From Chitinophaga skermanii (lineage in GTDB: Bacteria; Bacteroidota; Bacteroidia; Chitinophagales; Chitinophagaceae), in NCBI RefSeq assembly GCF_003259335.1, contig NZ_QLLL01000003.1, forward strand, positions 310,001 through 374,000: DNA of 64,000 nt, written 5' to 3'. Every line of letters starts with the position of its first letter. Position 1 is the first letter of the stretch. This document shows, piece by piece, positions 56,020 to 64,000 of the stretch. Under the pieces are notes generated by a model. The model searched no databases. It was not told the origin of the DNA and worked only from the letters and a program-made list of their open reading frames with translations. The translations under genes and the position numbers were made by a program.

Positions 56020-56868
56020 TTACAAAGAAGCGATCAATTTTTCGTTTAAGCGAACGTAATCTTCGTTTTTAGCTTCTTTCGCCATAGTGATCGACTTTTG
56101 AGCGGTTGCTTTAGCAGCAGCTTTGTCGCCTTTTTTAGCTAAGATTTTCGCTTTCAAGTGCTCTTTCCAGAAAGTGCTGTTTGAAGCAGTGGCAGCGTTT
56201 ACGTATTCCAATGCTTTGTTGATATCGAGGTTGTTGTTGAAGTACCAGTTAGCAGCTTCCCAGTAAGGGCGTTTAGCAGCATCTGGGTTTTTCAAACCTT
56301 CTTCGATAGAAGCTTGGATTTTAGGGTTGATATCGGCAGTGATTTCGAAAGAAACCATGGTTGTTTCCCATAACAACATCATGTTCATCGCGTTAGAGCG
56401 GATGTTTTCGAAGTTGATCATGAAAGTTTCAACTGCGAATGGCAATTGAACTGGGTTTACTTTAAAGCGAGCTACGTCATCAGACTCTTTGTAACCGTCT
56501 TTACCCCAGTTTTTAATGCCTTTGTTTAAGATGACAGTCCATTCGTTTGCACCTGGAATGGTATACAATGCGTATTCACCTTTAGGCACGTTTACGCCGT
56601 TTACTTTCACATCTTCGCCGAAAGTAACTTTAGTAGCAGCGTTAGCGCCGGTTCTCCATAGAACGTTATAAGGTTCTTGTGCGCCGAAGATTGAGCGGCC
56701 TTTCACAGAAGGACGAGAGTAAGTCACTTCTACGCTAGACAAAGCGAAATCTTGTTTTACAGTTTGTACTGGGCTAGGAGCGGGCATTTTGATACCTTGT
56801 GCCATAGCATTCAAACTGAGCGTGGAAACAAACGCGGCAACAGCCAAGAATTTAACCTGTTTTTTCAT
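56020..56868 (-). CDS. DUF2911 domain exported protein
   Basis: A 282-residue protein: signal peptide 1-23 (ending AMAQ), then a DUF2911 domain (about 35-180: SVEVTYSRPSVKGRSIFG, WRTGANAATKVTFGEDV, PKGEYALYTIPG, EWTVILNKG). The C-terminal 90 residues are helical, ending in AKKGDKAAAKATAQKS, like a short TPR region. DUF2911 proteins are common periplasmic proteins in Bacteroidota, of unknown role. Confidence 0.85.
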   Translation of the reverse strand: MKKQVKFLAVAAFVSTLSLNAMAQGIKMPAPSPVQTVKQDFALSSVEVTYSRPSVKGRSIFGAQEPYNVLWRTGANAATKVTFGEDVKVNGVNVPKGEYALYTIPGANEWTVILNKGIKNWGKDGYKESDDVARFKVNPVQLPFAVETFMINFENIRSNAMNMMLLWETTMVSFEITADINPKIQASIEEGLKNPDAAKRPYWEAANWYFNNNLDINKALEYVNAATASNSTFWKEHLKAKILAKKGDKAAAKATAQKSITMAKEAKNEDYVRLNEKLIASL

Positions 56869-56984
56869 ACAAAGCTTGGTTTTAATAAAATATTGATAGA
56901 AATGGAATAGTTTATGCGCGCCAAATATACGTATTCGTGTATTCGTAAACGTTATGAAAGTAAGAAATATATGTGTTGAGCCAT

Positions 56985-57644
56985 TTATTCTACCAAGCCA
57001 TGACGGAAAGCGTAGACAACGATGCCGACGGAGTTTTTCACGTTCATTTTTTCGAGGATCTTTTGGCGGATACCTTCGACTGTTCTAGGGCTGAGGTAGA
57101 GTTTTTCGGAGATTTCTTGCGTAGTATGTTCGTTACAAATGAGTTTGAGTACTTCTTTTTCCCTTTCGCTGAATTCGATTTCGTCTTTGAAAGTGGTTTT
57201 CACTTGTGGTTTTGTTTTGTGCAATACCTTTTTCAGCAAGGCGAGGTTTACGTTTTCGTTGAAGTAGAAGCCTTTTTGGAAGGTAGTGCAAATAGCTTCG
57301 TAGATTTCTTCCGGCTCACTGTTTTTGAGGAGGTAAGCATTGGCGCCGTTTTCTACGAGGTGGAGGATGAAGTTATCATCTTCATACATCGTGAGGATAA
57401 TGATTTTAACGTCGGGGTATTTGGCCCTTACTTTAATCGTGGCCTGGATGCCGTCCATTTTGGGCATTTTTAGGTCCATGAGAATAACGTCGGGGAGTTG
57501 TTCCTCCATAATAGACAGGAGGTGTTCACCGTCTTCGGCTTCGAAAACGATTTGGATGTTTTGATAGGGTGTTAGGGAATTAATAACACCGTTTCGGAAT
57601 ATTTTATGGTCATCAGCGATGGCGACTCTTATAGGGTGCTCCAT
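56985..57644 (-). CDS. NarL/FixJ-type response regulator
   Basis: A 219-residue protein. Receiver domain 1-125 with acidic pair D11-D12, phosphoacceptor D57 (VILMD) and K (about 107). C-terminal LuxR HTH (about 150-212: FSEREKEVLKLICNEHTTQE, LSPRTVEGIRQKI). It is encoded last in an operon with a sensor kinase 12 bp upstream. Confidence 0.93.
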   Translation of the reverse strand: MEHPIRVAIADDHKIFRNGVINSLTPYQNIQIVFEAEDGEHLLSIMEEQLPDVILMDLKMPKMDGIQATIKVRAKYPDVKIIILTMYEDDNFILHLVENGANAYLLKNSEPEEIYEAICTTFQKGFYFNENVNLALLKKVLHKTKPQVKTTFKDEIEFSEREKEVLKLICNEHTTQEISEKLYLSPRTVEGIRQKILEKMNVKNSVGIVVYAFRHGLVE

Positions 57645-57656
57645 ATTGGAGAGAAT

Positions 57657-58451
57657 TTAAATTGTAGGTTGAAAATTAGCCACTTGTATTTCGGCGATGG
57701 TGCCTTTCGTGGTGTTTTTTGCAAAGTTGATGTTTCCGCCGATAATATTCAAACGAGATTCAATATTTTTTAGGCCGAGGCTGCCTTGTTTTTGTTTAGA
57801 TGCTTCGAGAATGCCTGCTAAGCGGCCATTTCCGTCGTCTTCCACGGTAATTTTGAGTAATTGGGGTGAAGCTTGGTAGGTAATGGTAATGTTTTGGGCT
57901 TCGGCGTGTTTGAGGATATTATTGATTAATTCTTGTACGACGCGGTATACGTTGAGGGCTTTTTCCTTGTCGACTCCGTATTTATTGCCATCGGTTTTAT
58001 AGTGGATGGCGATGGTTTTGTTTTTGTTCATGAGGTTACAGAAGGAGTCGAGGGCGTGGGAAAGGCCGAGGTTTTCGAGTGCTTGGGGGTGTAAGCTTTG
58101 CGAGATGAAGCGAAGTTGCTGGATGATGGTATCGGTGAATTCTTTGGTTTCTTTGATACGATCGACTTGCGCATCTTGCGCTTGTTGTTGCAAGTGGTTC
58201 AGGTTGAGTTTCAACACGGATAACTGTGCACCAACTTCATCATGCAAATCTTCCGAAATTCTTTTCCGTTCGCTTTCTTGTCCTTGTAAAGCGGCGCGGA
58301 GCATTTCCTTTTGGAGGAGGAGGTCTTTATCTTTAAGTTTTAATTTGTATTGAATTACTTGCTTTTGTTGTAAGATCACGAGTGTTACAACAAAAATCCC
58401 CAACATAAACATTACGATGGTTCCTATGAGGATTATTTCCACAAAATTCAT
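57657..58451 (-). CDS. NarX-type sensor histidine kinase
   Basis: A 264-residue protein. One N-terminal transmembrane helix (about 7-28), no periplasmic sensor, a coiled coil (30-60), HisKA_3 with H70 in ERKRISEDLHDEVGAQL, and a HATPase with VQELINNILKHAEA and DDGNGRL. It is small and lacks its own sensor domain, so it may be controlled by the membrane protein encoded just upstream, whose gene overlaps by 4 bp. Confidence 0.92.
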   Translation of the reverse strand: MNFVEIILIGTIVMFMLGIFVVTLVILQQKQVIQYKLKLKDKDLLLQKEMLRAALQGQESERKRISEDLHDEVGAQLSVLKLNLNHLQQQAQDAQVDRIKETKEFTDTIIQQLRFISQSLHPQALENLGLSHALDSFCNLMNKNKTIAIHYKTDGNKYGVDKEKALNVYRVVQELINNILKHAEAQNITITYQASPQLLKITVEDDGNGRLAGILEASKQKQGSLGLKNIESRLNIIGGNINFAKNTTKGTIAEIQVANFQPTI

Positions 58452-59125
58452 GGCATCACGTTTTTAATTTTTCGGAGCCCAATATAGAAAAGAATTATTT
58501 GTAAAGCGCCAGAAGAATAGTGAACAGGCATCATAATAGTGGTTAATGCCTTGATATCTTCTGTGTTCCCGGTTTGTTGTAACAGGTTGTAAGCCAATGC
58601 CAGTAAGAAATAGCAACAATGGTAGATGAATAAGCCGGCATTGAACCAAAAGTTGGGTAAAGTATTTATCGTGATCGATTGTTCAATTAAATATTCGTCT
58701 TTTAGAAGTTGGATAAAATAAATAATGCCATAAGCAATGAGAATAAAGGTGCGTATTGGTTCAAAGATGGATAAGAATTCTTTGAAGTGGCTGACTTTAA
58801 AGTAGTCGAATATAAAAATCAATAAGCAAAGCCCTATCATGCCTAGGATAAATTGGCGTATGATATGCCGTTTGATCACTGTTCTGAAGAATAGAGACAA
58901 TATTACAAACTGGGTGAATTGCAATATAGGTACAAACCACATATTGTTTTGGCGCAGGATCATGCCAATATAATACGACCCAACGGCGAAGATGATGCTG
59001 GCTATTACGTAGTAGTAGATGTATTTAGCCGCTTTATCGAGTTGGGGATATTTTAAGCTGAAGGGGATCAGCAGCAAAGCTTCGATCCCCAACATGCCTA
59101 AGAAATAAATCTGAAAATGTGTCAC
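58448..59125 (-). CDS. Polytopic membrane protein in the two-component operon
   Basis: A 225-residue protein with seven predicted helices. No domain is recognised. It overlaps the sensor kinase by 4 bp, and its own start lies only 6 bp from the stop of the upstream small gene. A sensor role is inferred from this and from the kinase having no sensor of its own. Confidence 0.7.
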   Translation of the reverse strand: MTHFQIYFLGMLGIEALLLIPFSLKYPQLDKAAKYIYYYVIASIIFAVGSYYIGMILRQNNMWFVPILQFTQFVILSLFFRTVIKRHIIRQFILGMIGLCLLIFIFDYFKVSHFKEFLSIFEPIRTFILIAYGIIYFIQLLKDEYLIEQSITINTLPNFWFNAGLFIYHCCYFLLALAYNLLQQTGNTEDIKALTTIMMPVHYSSGALQIILFYIGLRKIKNVMP

Positions 59126-59130
59126 TCTAA

Positions 59131-59526
59131 TTATTGTGGGTTTAATGGAGAAGGTGTTGGTCCACAGTTCACTGGGCAGTATACGCCACCATCTAAGATA
59201 TCGTCACCGTCTTTTTCACCTTTAGATAAATGTTTTTCTGTATCGATTAAGTCGCGACCGTTTTCATCAACGGCTACAATAACGAACTTCTTATCTTTTT
59301 TACCATCGCCGTCAACATCGAGGCCATAATAGATACGTAAGCCAACCGCTTCCGGGTTACTTAATAAGTGTTCGAGTTTAGCGCTACCGAAGAAAGCCGC
59401 GATGGTAAAGTCTTTTTTGCCTTTATCTTTTTCGTGTTTACGAAACTCGCGTGTGTATTTTTCGCCGGTTGCTAGGGTAATAAAGGTACCAGCATGTTTG
59501 TTGAAACCTTTTTTTGCATCTTCCAT
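59131..59526 (-). CDS. Hypothetical small protein with Asp-rich calcium-like loop
   Basis: A 131-residue protein without a signal peptide. It has charged, Lys/Asp-rich segments, a DVDGDGKKDKKF loop (about 91-102, EF-hand or dockerin-like) and a C-terminal CPVNCGPTPSP. It is the first gene of the operon with the membrane protein, kinase and regulator. The function is unknown. Confidence 0.6.
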   Translation of the reverse strand: MEDAKKGFNKHAGTFITLATGEKYTREFRKHEKDKGKKDFTIAAFFGSAKLEHLLSNPEAVGLRIYYGLDVDGDGKKDKKFVIVAVDENGRDLIDTEKHLSKGEKDGDDILDGGVYCPVNCGPTPSPLNPQ

Positions 59527-60206
59527 AGTTTGATTTTTTAGAGGTTAGTTAAATTATAGCGGGGTAAAATTATTATAAATAATTACTCTACAAAATCTCC
59601 TTACAAACATATTATTATACCCATCAAGCAAAGTTTCATACGTGGATGCTTGATTGTACGCGACTTACGAAGGATTTGATGAGAATTATAGGCGCAATAA
59701 ATCCGTACGGACCACTGAAAAATGCGTATTTCTACGCAGCGGGCTGGTTTGGCGGGCATTTACTACTCGTAATGGGTTTATTACGACAAATAATGTGTCA
59801 ATTCACTGCGTTGTGGAATGCAGTGAAAAGCTGGGGATGCTTGCTGGTGGGGGAAGATAGTGAGTATTAACTAAAGTTGTGTATGAAGTACACTACTTTG
59901 GGGCTTCGAGGGGTGGGGAAGTAGTTGGTGCGTATTTCTACGTATGGTATGCGTAGAAATACGCATTTTAAATAATTAGGGGTTGTGCGCTTGTCTTACA
60001 CCTTGATGTTATTAATCTTTGCATAAGTAAATGTATACAGGGCAGTCGTAAAATGGTAATGTGATAATGATACAGTTTTACAACTATACTCTTGGCCTTT
60101 CTACCATGTTTGTTTTGTTAGTTTGCAGAGGTTGATTGGCTACGAAGCGTAGCAGTGAATCCCAGGTGGTGTTAACCCCCTTTTTTGTGAAAACCAAATT
60201 CGAAGT
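59527..60206. other. Intergenic region with repeated 14-mer
   Basis: About 680 bp with no gene I can support (the frame at 59646-59870 has poor features). It holds three copies of TGCGTATTTCTACG, two of them as an inverted repeat. The 60207 gene promoter must lie near 60100-60200. Confidence 0.6.
59929..59965. promoter_or_regulatory. Perfect inverted repeat, possible operator
   Basis: TGCGTATTTCTACG (59929-59942) and its exact reverse complement (59952-59965) are separated by nine bases. A third direct copy lies at 59723-59736. No T-run follows, so it is less like a terminator and more like a protein-binding site or a small structured element. Confidence 0.5.
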
Positions 60207-61082
60207 ATGAGTTACCTGTTAATTGGAAATCTCTCGGCGCTTGTTTGCGATGATGCCATCGAGCATGTTTCGAAGGCTACCATCAGGGTTTACTTACCTG
60301 CGAGCCGTTTTCATGGAGATGACAAGCAGGATGACAACACCACCGACTTGCACCCCATTACCCCAACTGCTTATTTGCAGAAAAAAGAACGTTTGTTAGC
60401 CGAAGGCACTGTAGATGAAACCGGTCATTTCTCCCTAGCATGGGAGGAGATCCATTTGTTTACGGAGCCGCTGGAATTCGACATCAGTTTGAGCCAGGTA
60501 CCCGGCAAGCGTGCCGCGCAAACTGCGATGCATTTCCAATTAGGAATGTTTGTGCCCCAATGGAAAAGAGAGCATGGTTTGTACAAAGCTGCTTTCGCGT
60601 ATATCATCCCATCTCATCAATGGTCGGTAATACGTGGCGCTTTCAGATCATGGGTTATAACCGGTACGGTAAAGCACGCACAAACAATTTCCGGTATTGG
60701 AAATTTGAGAGTGGAGGCTTACAATGCCGAAAATGACCAACTAATTAGCTGGGGCACTACCAACGAAAAAGGTAAGTTCAAGCTATACTATAATGTAAGT
60801 GAAGAAGATAGTAGTCTGCAAGCCGTAGTGCATGCCGATGACGAGGAATATTATACAGCAGGACCTAGTATCTACTTCAAAATTTACCGGCACAACCAGT
60901 TAATCTGGAGTGAAGGAAAGGATGTAGCATTATTGCCAGAACGGCAGCAAATCACGCCTTGTAGCCGAATGCACCTATATATTGATCCTGCGGCTAGCAG
61001 TAGCAATAAACCGGGCGGCTATGAAAAAGGCTGGTTGCATAACTTGATGGATAAATCACAATCGATCAAGTATACCTTTTAA
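60207..61082 (+). CDS. Hypothetical protein with two transthyretin-like beta-sandwich regions
   Basis: A 291-residue protein, no signal peptide. The N-terminal half (ATIRVYLPASRF to DETGHFSLAW) and C-terminal half (GTVKHAQTISGIGNLRVEAY, NEKGKFKLYY) each read like carboxypeptidase-regulatory/transthyretin-like folds (V.V.A......G....T...G.F.). No family can be named. It is monocistronic with a terminator about 140 bp downstream. Confidence 0.55.
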   Translation: MSYLLIGNLSALVCDDAIEHVSKATIRVYLPASRFHGDDKQDDNTTDLHPITPTAYLQKKERLLAEGTVDETGHFSLAWEEIHLFTEPLEFDISLSQVPGKRAAQTAMHFQLGMFVPQWKREHGLYKAAFAYIIPSHQWSVIRGAFRSWVITGTVKHAQTISGIGNLRVEAYNAENDQLISWGTTNEKGKFKLYYNVSEEDSSLQAVVHADDEEYYTAGPSIYFKIYRHNQLIWSEGKDVALLPERQQITPCSRMHLYIDPAASSSNKPGGYEKGWLHNLMDKSQSIKYTF

Positions 61083-61219
61083 CCTAATGCAAAGATTCTC
61101 TGTTGAGTCTCGTTTTATGTTAGTGAACCCCAAGTAACCCTAACAGCTACCGTACTCAGCCAGCCACTTTGTAGGTAGCTGTTTTAATTTTTGATAACCT
61201 AGTTTAACTACTACATACG

Positions 61220-61253
61220 AAAAGCTGAAATACTCACCTGTATTTCAGCTTTT
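61220..61253. terminator. Hairpin downstream of the 60207 gene
   Basis: AAAAGCTGAAATA and TATTTCAGCTTTT form a 13-bp stem with an eight-base loop, ending in TTTTCTCGTTTT. Confidence 0.75.
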
Positions 61254-61908
61254 CTCGTTTTAAAGGGTAGGGAACAGGTAGGTAAAATACATGGCTTATA
61301 ATATTACGCTCTGTTCAAAATGCACCCTTCATCTTTCTCTTGTAATTGTTATCCAGCAAGGAATGCTAAAAAAATTTGCATGCTTATGGTTGGTATATGG
61401 TGTTAAGGACTTCCCAGCTCTAAAAAGAGTAGGGGATGTAGTCATATAATAACATGTTTCTGTTAAACCACTCTATCCACCTCCTTTCCTTCGAACATCA
61501 TCAAAACAATCCTTCAAAATCAACCAACTATCATCTAATTACATGTTACGATTTTAATTTTACTACTCTGTTTCATAATCATTAATATGTTAAATAGAAA
61601 GGTTTTATCTGCTTTCTTTTTGTCTTGTAATTATTTTTTGAATCACGTCGCTGTAAGCGAAAAAAAAATTTCCGGGGATGTTGATAAGGAAGCGGGGGGG
61701 TGATCGTTGAAAATAAAATGCTTTGCAGTTGTTACCAATAGCAATGTTAATCCAACATAGGAGCAATTGAAAATAGTTTTGAGCAGGTGGGGATGAGACG
61801 CAGCAAGTACGGCATTAACTAAAGTAGATAGTAGCTTGCTGTGCTTGGGATAAATGTAGTTGAAATTAGCAATGATAGCCGGAGTTGTAGCAACAACCCG
61901 CCAAAACT

Positions 61909-61936
61909 ACAAAACGGGCTTTCAAACCCGTTTTGT
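61909..61936 (-). terminator. Terminator of xerD
   Basis: ACAAAACGGG and CCCGTTTTGT (10-bp stem) lie 8 bp past the xerD stop on the minus strand. Confidence 0.8.
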
Positions 61937-61943
61937 ACATATC

Positions 61944-62840
61944 CTAAAACCTAGGGTGGAATTGCTCCAAAGTATCGCGTAAATACTCGCGATCTAGGTG
62001 CGTGTATATTTCCGTTGTGGTAATACTTTCATGTCCTAACATTTCCTGTACAGCGCGTAAATCTGCGCCGCCTTCTACAAGGTGGGTGGCAAAGGAGTGC
62101 CTAAAGGTATGCGGGGAAATCGTTTTCTTGATTTGCGCGGCTTCTACCAGGTCTTTGATGAATAAGAAAATCATCACCCGGCTAAGGCTGCCACCTCTAC
62201 GATTTAAGAACAGGATATCTTCGTTGCCGGGTTTGATGTCCAGCTGCCGGCGAACGGTTTCCATGTATATTTTAATATGCTTAATGGCTTCTTCGCCGAT
62301 CGGGATTAAGCGTTCTTTATCCCCTTTACCTACCACGCGAATAAAACCGGTTTCTAAATAGAGTTGAGAAATCTTCAAGCTGGTGGCTTCACTTACACGT
62401 AAACCACAACTATACAGCGTTTCTAAAATTGCTTTATTGCGCACGCCTTCATTCGTGCTTAAGTCAATCTTACTAATAATCAATTCAATTTCATACACGG
62501 AAAGAATATCGGGCAACTTGCGCATGGTTTTAGGTGCCTCCAACAGGGTAGTAGGGTCTTCTTGTATAATATCTTCTAGTATCAAATACCTATAGAAACC
62601 TTTGATCCCGCTAATAATGCGTGCTTGCGACGTAGCACTCATGCCTAGTTGGGCTATCCATTGTATACATTGTTGTAAGTGTTGTAATTCTAACTGCGTA
62701 GGGCCTAGCGTAATCTCGTTCGCTTGGAGGTATTGTACGAGCTTTTCTACATCACGAATGTATGCTTCTACCGAGTTATCGGCCAACGATCGCTCTAATT
62801 CCAAGTACGATTTATATCCTTTTAAATATGAAGTCCACAT
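61944..62840 (-). CDS. xerD: Site-specific tyrosine recombinase XerD
   Basis: A 298-residue recombinase with a SAM-like N-terminal domain (1-90). The catalytic set R148 (GLRVSEA), K172 (GKGDKER), H244 and R247 (HTFRHSFATH), H270 (LGHESI) and Y279 (IYTHLD) is complete. Length and motifs match chromosomal XerC/D rather than a phage or integron integrase. No adjacent dif site was recognised by eye. Confidence 0.9.
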   Translation of the reverse strand: MWTSYLKGYKSYLELERSLADNSVEAYIRDVEKLVQYLQANEITLGPTQLELQHLQQCIQWIAQLGMSATSQARIISGIKGFYRYLILEDIIQEDPTTLLEAPKTMRKLPDILSVYEIELIISKIDLSTNEGVRNKAILETLYSCGLRVSEATSLKISQLYLETGFIRVVGKGDKERLIPIGEEAIKHIKIYMETVRRQLDIKPGNEDILFLNRRGGSLSRVMIFLFIKDLVEAAQIKKTISPHTFRHSFATHLVEGGADLRAVQEMLGHESITTTEIYTHLDREYLRDTLEQFHPRF

Positions 62841-63107
62841 AATTAAATACTAACATAATCAATCTAAACCATTCTTCAATTACGTAAATAAGTCGCCATA
62901 TCACAAATAATATAATTAAATAATATAATAAAATGAACACCTAATTGTACAATAATATCGATTGCATACAAATAATTAGATATTATTTATTGAAAAGTTC
63001 GAAAAATTAGACAAAGCTATAGTAAAAGCCCCTTTCTTTTATTACTTTTATAGCGATTAGAATGTTCAGTTCTAGTAATTTTAAGTATCGTTTATATTCA
63101 ACCAATT

Positions 63108-64000
63108 ATGTCGGACACATCGCTAAAGAAGATCCAGAAACTGTTGGTAGCAAACAGGGGAGAAATTGCTGTTAGGATTTTGCGTGCCGCTGCGGAATTA
63201 CGCATCAGAACGGTAGCAATTTTCACGTATGAAGACCGTTATTCCCTACATCGCTACAAGGCCGATGAAGCCTACCAGGTAGGAAAGAATGACGACCCGC
63301 TTAAGCCTTATTTAGATATTGAAGGCATTATTCATTTAGCCAAGGAACAAGGTGTGGATGCCATTCACCCCGGTTATGGTTTCTTGAGCGAGAACGTACA
63401 GTTCGCCAAACGATGCAAGGAAGAAGGAATCATTTTTGTGGGTCCTGATGTGGAAGTGATGGCGCAACTCGGTGATAAAGTAGCGGCGAAGAAACTTGCC
63501 CGCGAAGTGAAGGTGCCTCTTATCGAAGATAGCGAAGCGAAACTGATTGATACTGCCACTGCTTTATCTGAAGCGAAACGGATCGGGTTCCCCATTATTC
63601 TAAAAGCAGCAGCCGGCGGCGGTGGTCGCGGTATGCGCGTTGTACGTGAGGAATCCCAACTCGAAAAATCTTTCACCGAAGCAAGAAGCGAAGCCGGTAA
63701 AGCCTTCGGCGACGATACCATTTTCATTGAAAAATTCATTGAAGAACCCAAACACATCGAAGTGCAATTGATGGGCGATAACTACGGTAATATCGTTCAC
63801 CTCTATGAACGCGACTGCTCCGTTCAACGCCGCTTCCAAAAGGTAGTAGAAATCGCTCCTTCTCCTAATCTCCCGCTCGAAACACGCGAAGAGATTTATG
63901 GCTACGCACTCGCACTCGCTAAAAAAGTAAATTATAACAACGTAGGTACCGTCGAGTTCCTCGTTGATCGCTCTAATAAAGTATACTTCATCGAAGTAAA
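63108..64000 (+). CDS. Biotin carboxylase subunit or pyruvate carboxylase, 5' part
   Basis: Open frame from ATG 63108 (MSDTSLKKIQKLLVANRGEI) to the window edge, 297 codons visible. Biotin carboxylase N-terminal domain (NRGEIAVRILRAA, HPGYGFLSENVQFA), then the ATP-grasp part with AAAGGGGRGMRVV and HIEVQLMGD. The YEDRYSLHRYKADEAYQ pattern is more typical of pyruvate carboxylase than of AccC, so this may be pyc, but the 3' end is needed. Truncated by the window. Confidence 0.85.
   Translation, partial: MSDTSLKKIQKLLVANRGEIAVRILRAAAELRIRTVAIFTYEDRYSLHRYKADEAYQVGKNDDPLKPYLDIEGIIHLAKEQGVDAIHPGYGFLSENVQFAKRCKEEGIIFVGPDVEVMAQLGDKVAAKKLAREVKVPLIEDSEAKLIDTATALSEAKRIGFPIILKAAAGGGGRGMRVVREESQLEKSFTEARSEAGKAFGDDTIFIEKFIEEPKHIEVQLMGDNYGNIVHLYERDCSVQRRFQKVVEIAPSPNLPLETREEIYGYALALAKKVNYNNVGTVEFLVDRSNKVYFIEV

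Larger units (their letters stand above)
61083..61943. other. Non-coding region
   Basis: About 860 bp with no supportable gene on either strand. It contains one terminator-like hairpin (61220-61253) and the xerD terminator (61909-61936). The remainder is AT-rich, without repeats I can see. Confidence 0.6.

Noticed and set aside
59646..59870. 74-codon ORF upstream of the 60207 gene
   Set aside because: It overlaps one copy of the repeated 14-mer and has no recognisable features.
61944..62840. Mobile-element integrase
   Set aside because: Length and motifs match chromosomal XerD, and no attachment sites or cargo were seen.

Overview
The window reads as chromosomal DNA of a Bacteroidota bacterium, most likely of the Chitinophagaceae type. 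This is inferred from protein style (DUF3276/PUR-like protein, DUF2911, LytS-type kinase, PIG-L plus SSS cluster, DnaQ/GIY-YIG fusion), from TAnnTTTG-type promoters with few Shine-Dalgarno sites, and from a teneurin/RHS-type secreted protein typical of this phylum. No rRNA or tRNA gene, CRISPR array, prophage or IS transposase gene was seen.

Layout. 0-4.2 kb: an SPFH/GYF protein with a zinc-ribbon membrane partner, an AlkD-like DNA alkylation repair protein and a lipoprotein. 4.5-7.6 kb: small membrane proteins and a coiled-coil, barrel-like exported protein. 7.6-15.4 kb: the accessory region, a decayed RHS polymorphic-toxin locus. It has the N-terminal start of an RHS protein broken by stop codons, two fragments of the conserved RHS core, several orphan C-terminal toxin tips (one a GHSLG lipase) and at least five intact small genes that look like their immunity partners. 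Four copies of a roughly 46-bp repeat and two copies of one terminator hairpin punctuate it. A 130-bp piece of the next housekeeping gene (a DnaQ/GIY-YIG nuclease) is duplicated inside it.

15.4-23.4 kb: the DnaQ/GIY-YIG nuclease, a 1760-residue helicase-nuclease with a degenerate kinase-like N terminus and a WGR C terminus (a plausible single-gene defence protein), and a LytS-like sensor kinase lacking its phosphoacceptor histidine. 23.4-36.2 kb: an ABC exporter, a Kef-type K+/H+ antiporter with its flavodoxin-like partner, and a four-gene operon (UbiA prenyltransferase, DprE1-like oxidase, DprE2-like reductase, HAD phosphatase) resembling the mycobacterial decaprenylphosphoryl-arabinose pathway. 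A GT-C-like membrane glycosyltransferase is divergent from it. EamA, MgtC and Rof-like genes follow.

36.3-64 kb is mostly housekeeping: purC, a second ABC exporter, the DUF3276 protein, pgi, a TspO-like membrane protein, prfB with its programmed +1 frameshift, pruA, a peroxiredoxin, pyrR-pyrB, a serine hydrolase, a PIG-L deacetylase/small protein/SSS symporter operon, DUF2911, a NarL-type two-component operon, xerD and the 5' end of a biotin-carboxylase subunit or pyruvate carboxylase that runs off the window. Non-coding features include a long dispersed repeat in three copies (two as an inverted pair near 46 kb) and two unrelated arrays with an 11-bp period.
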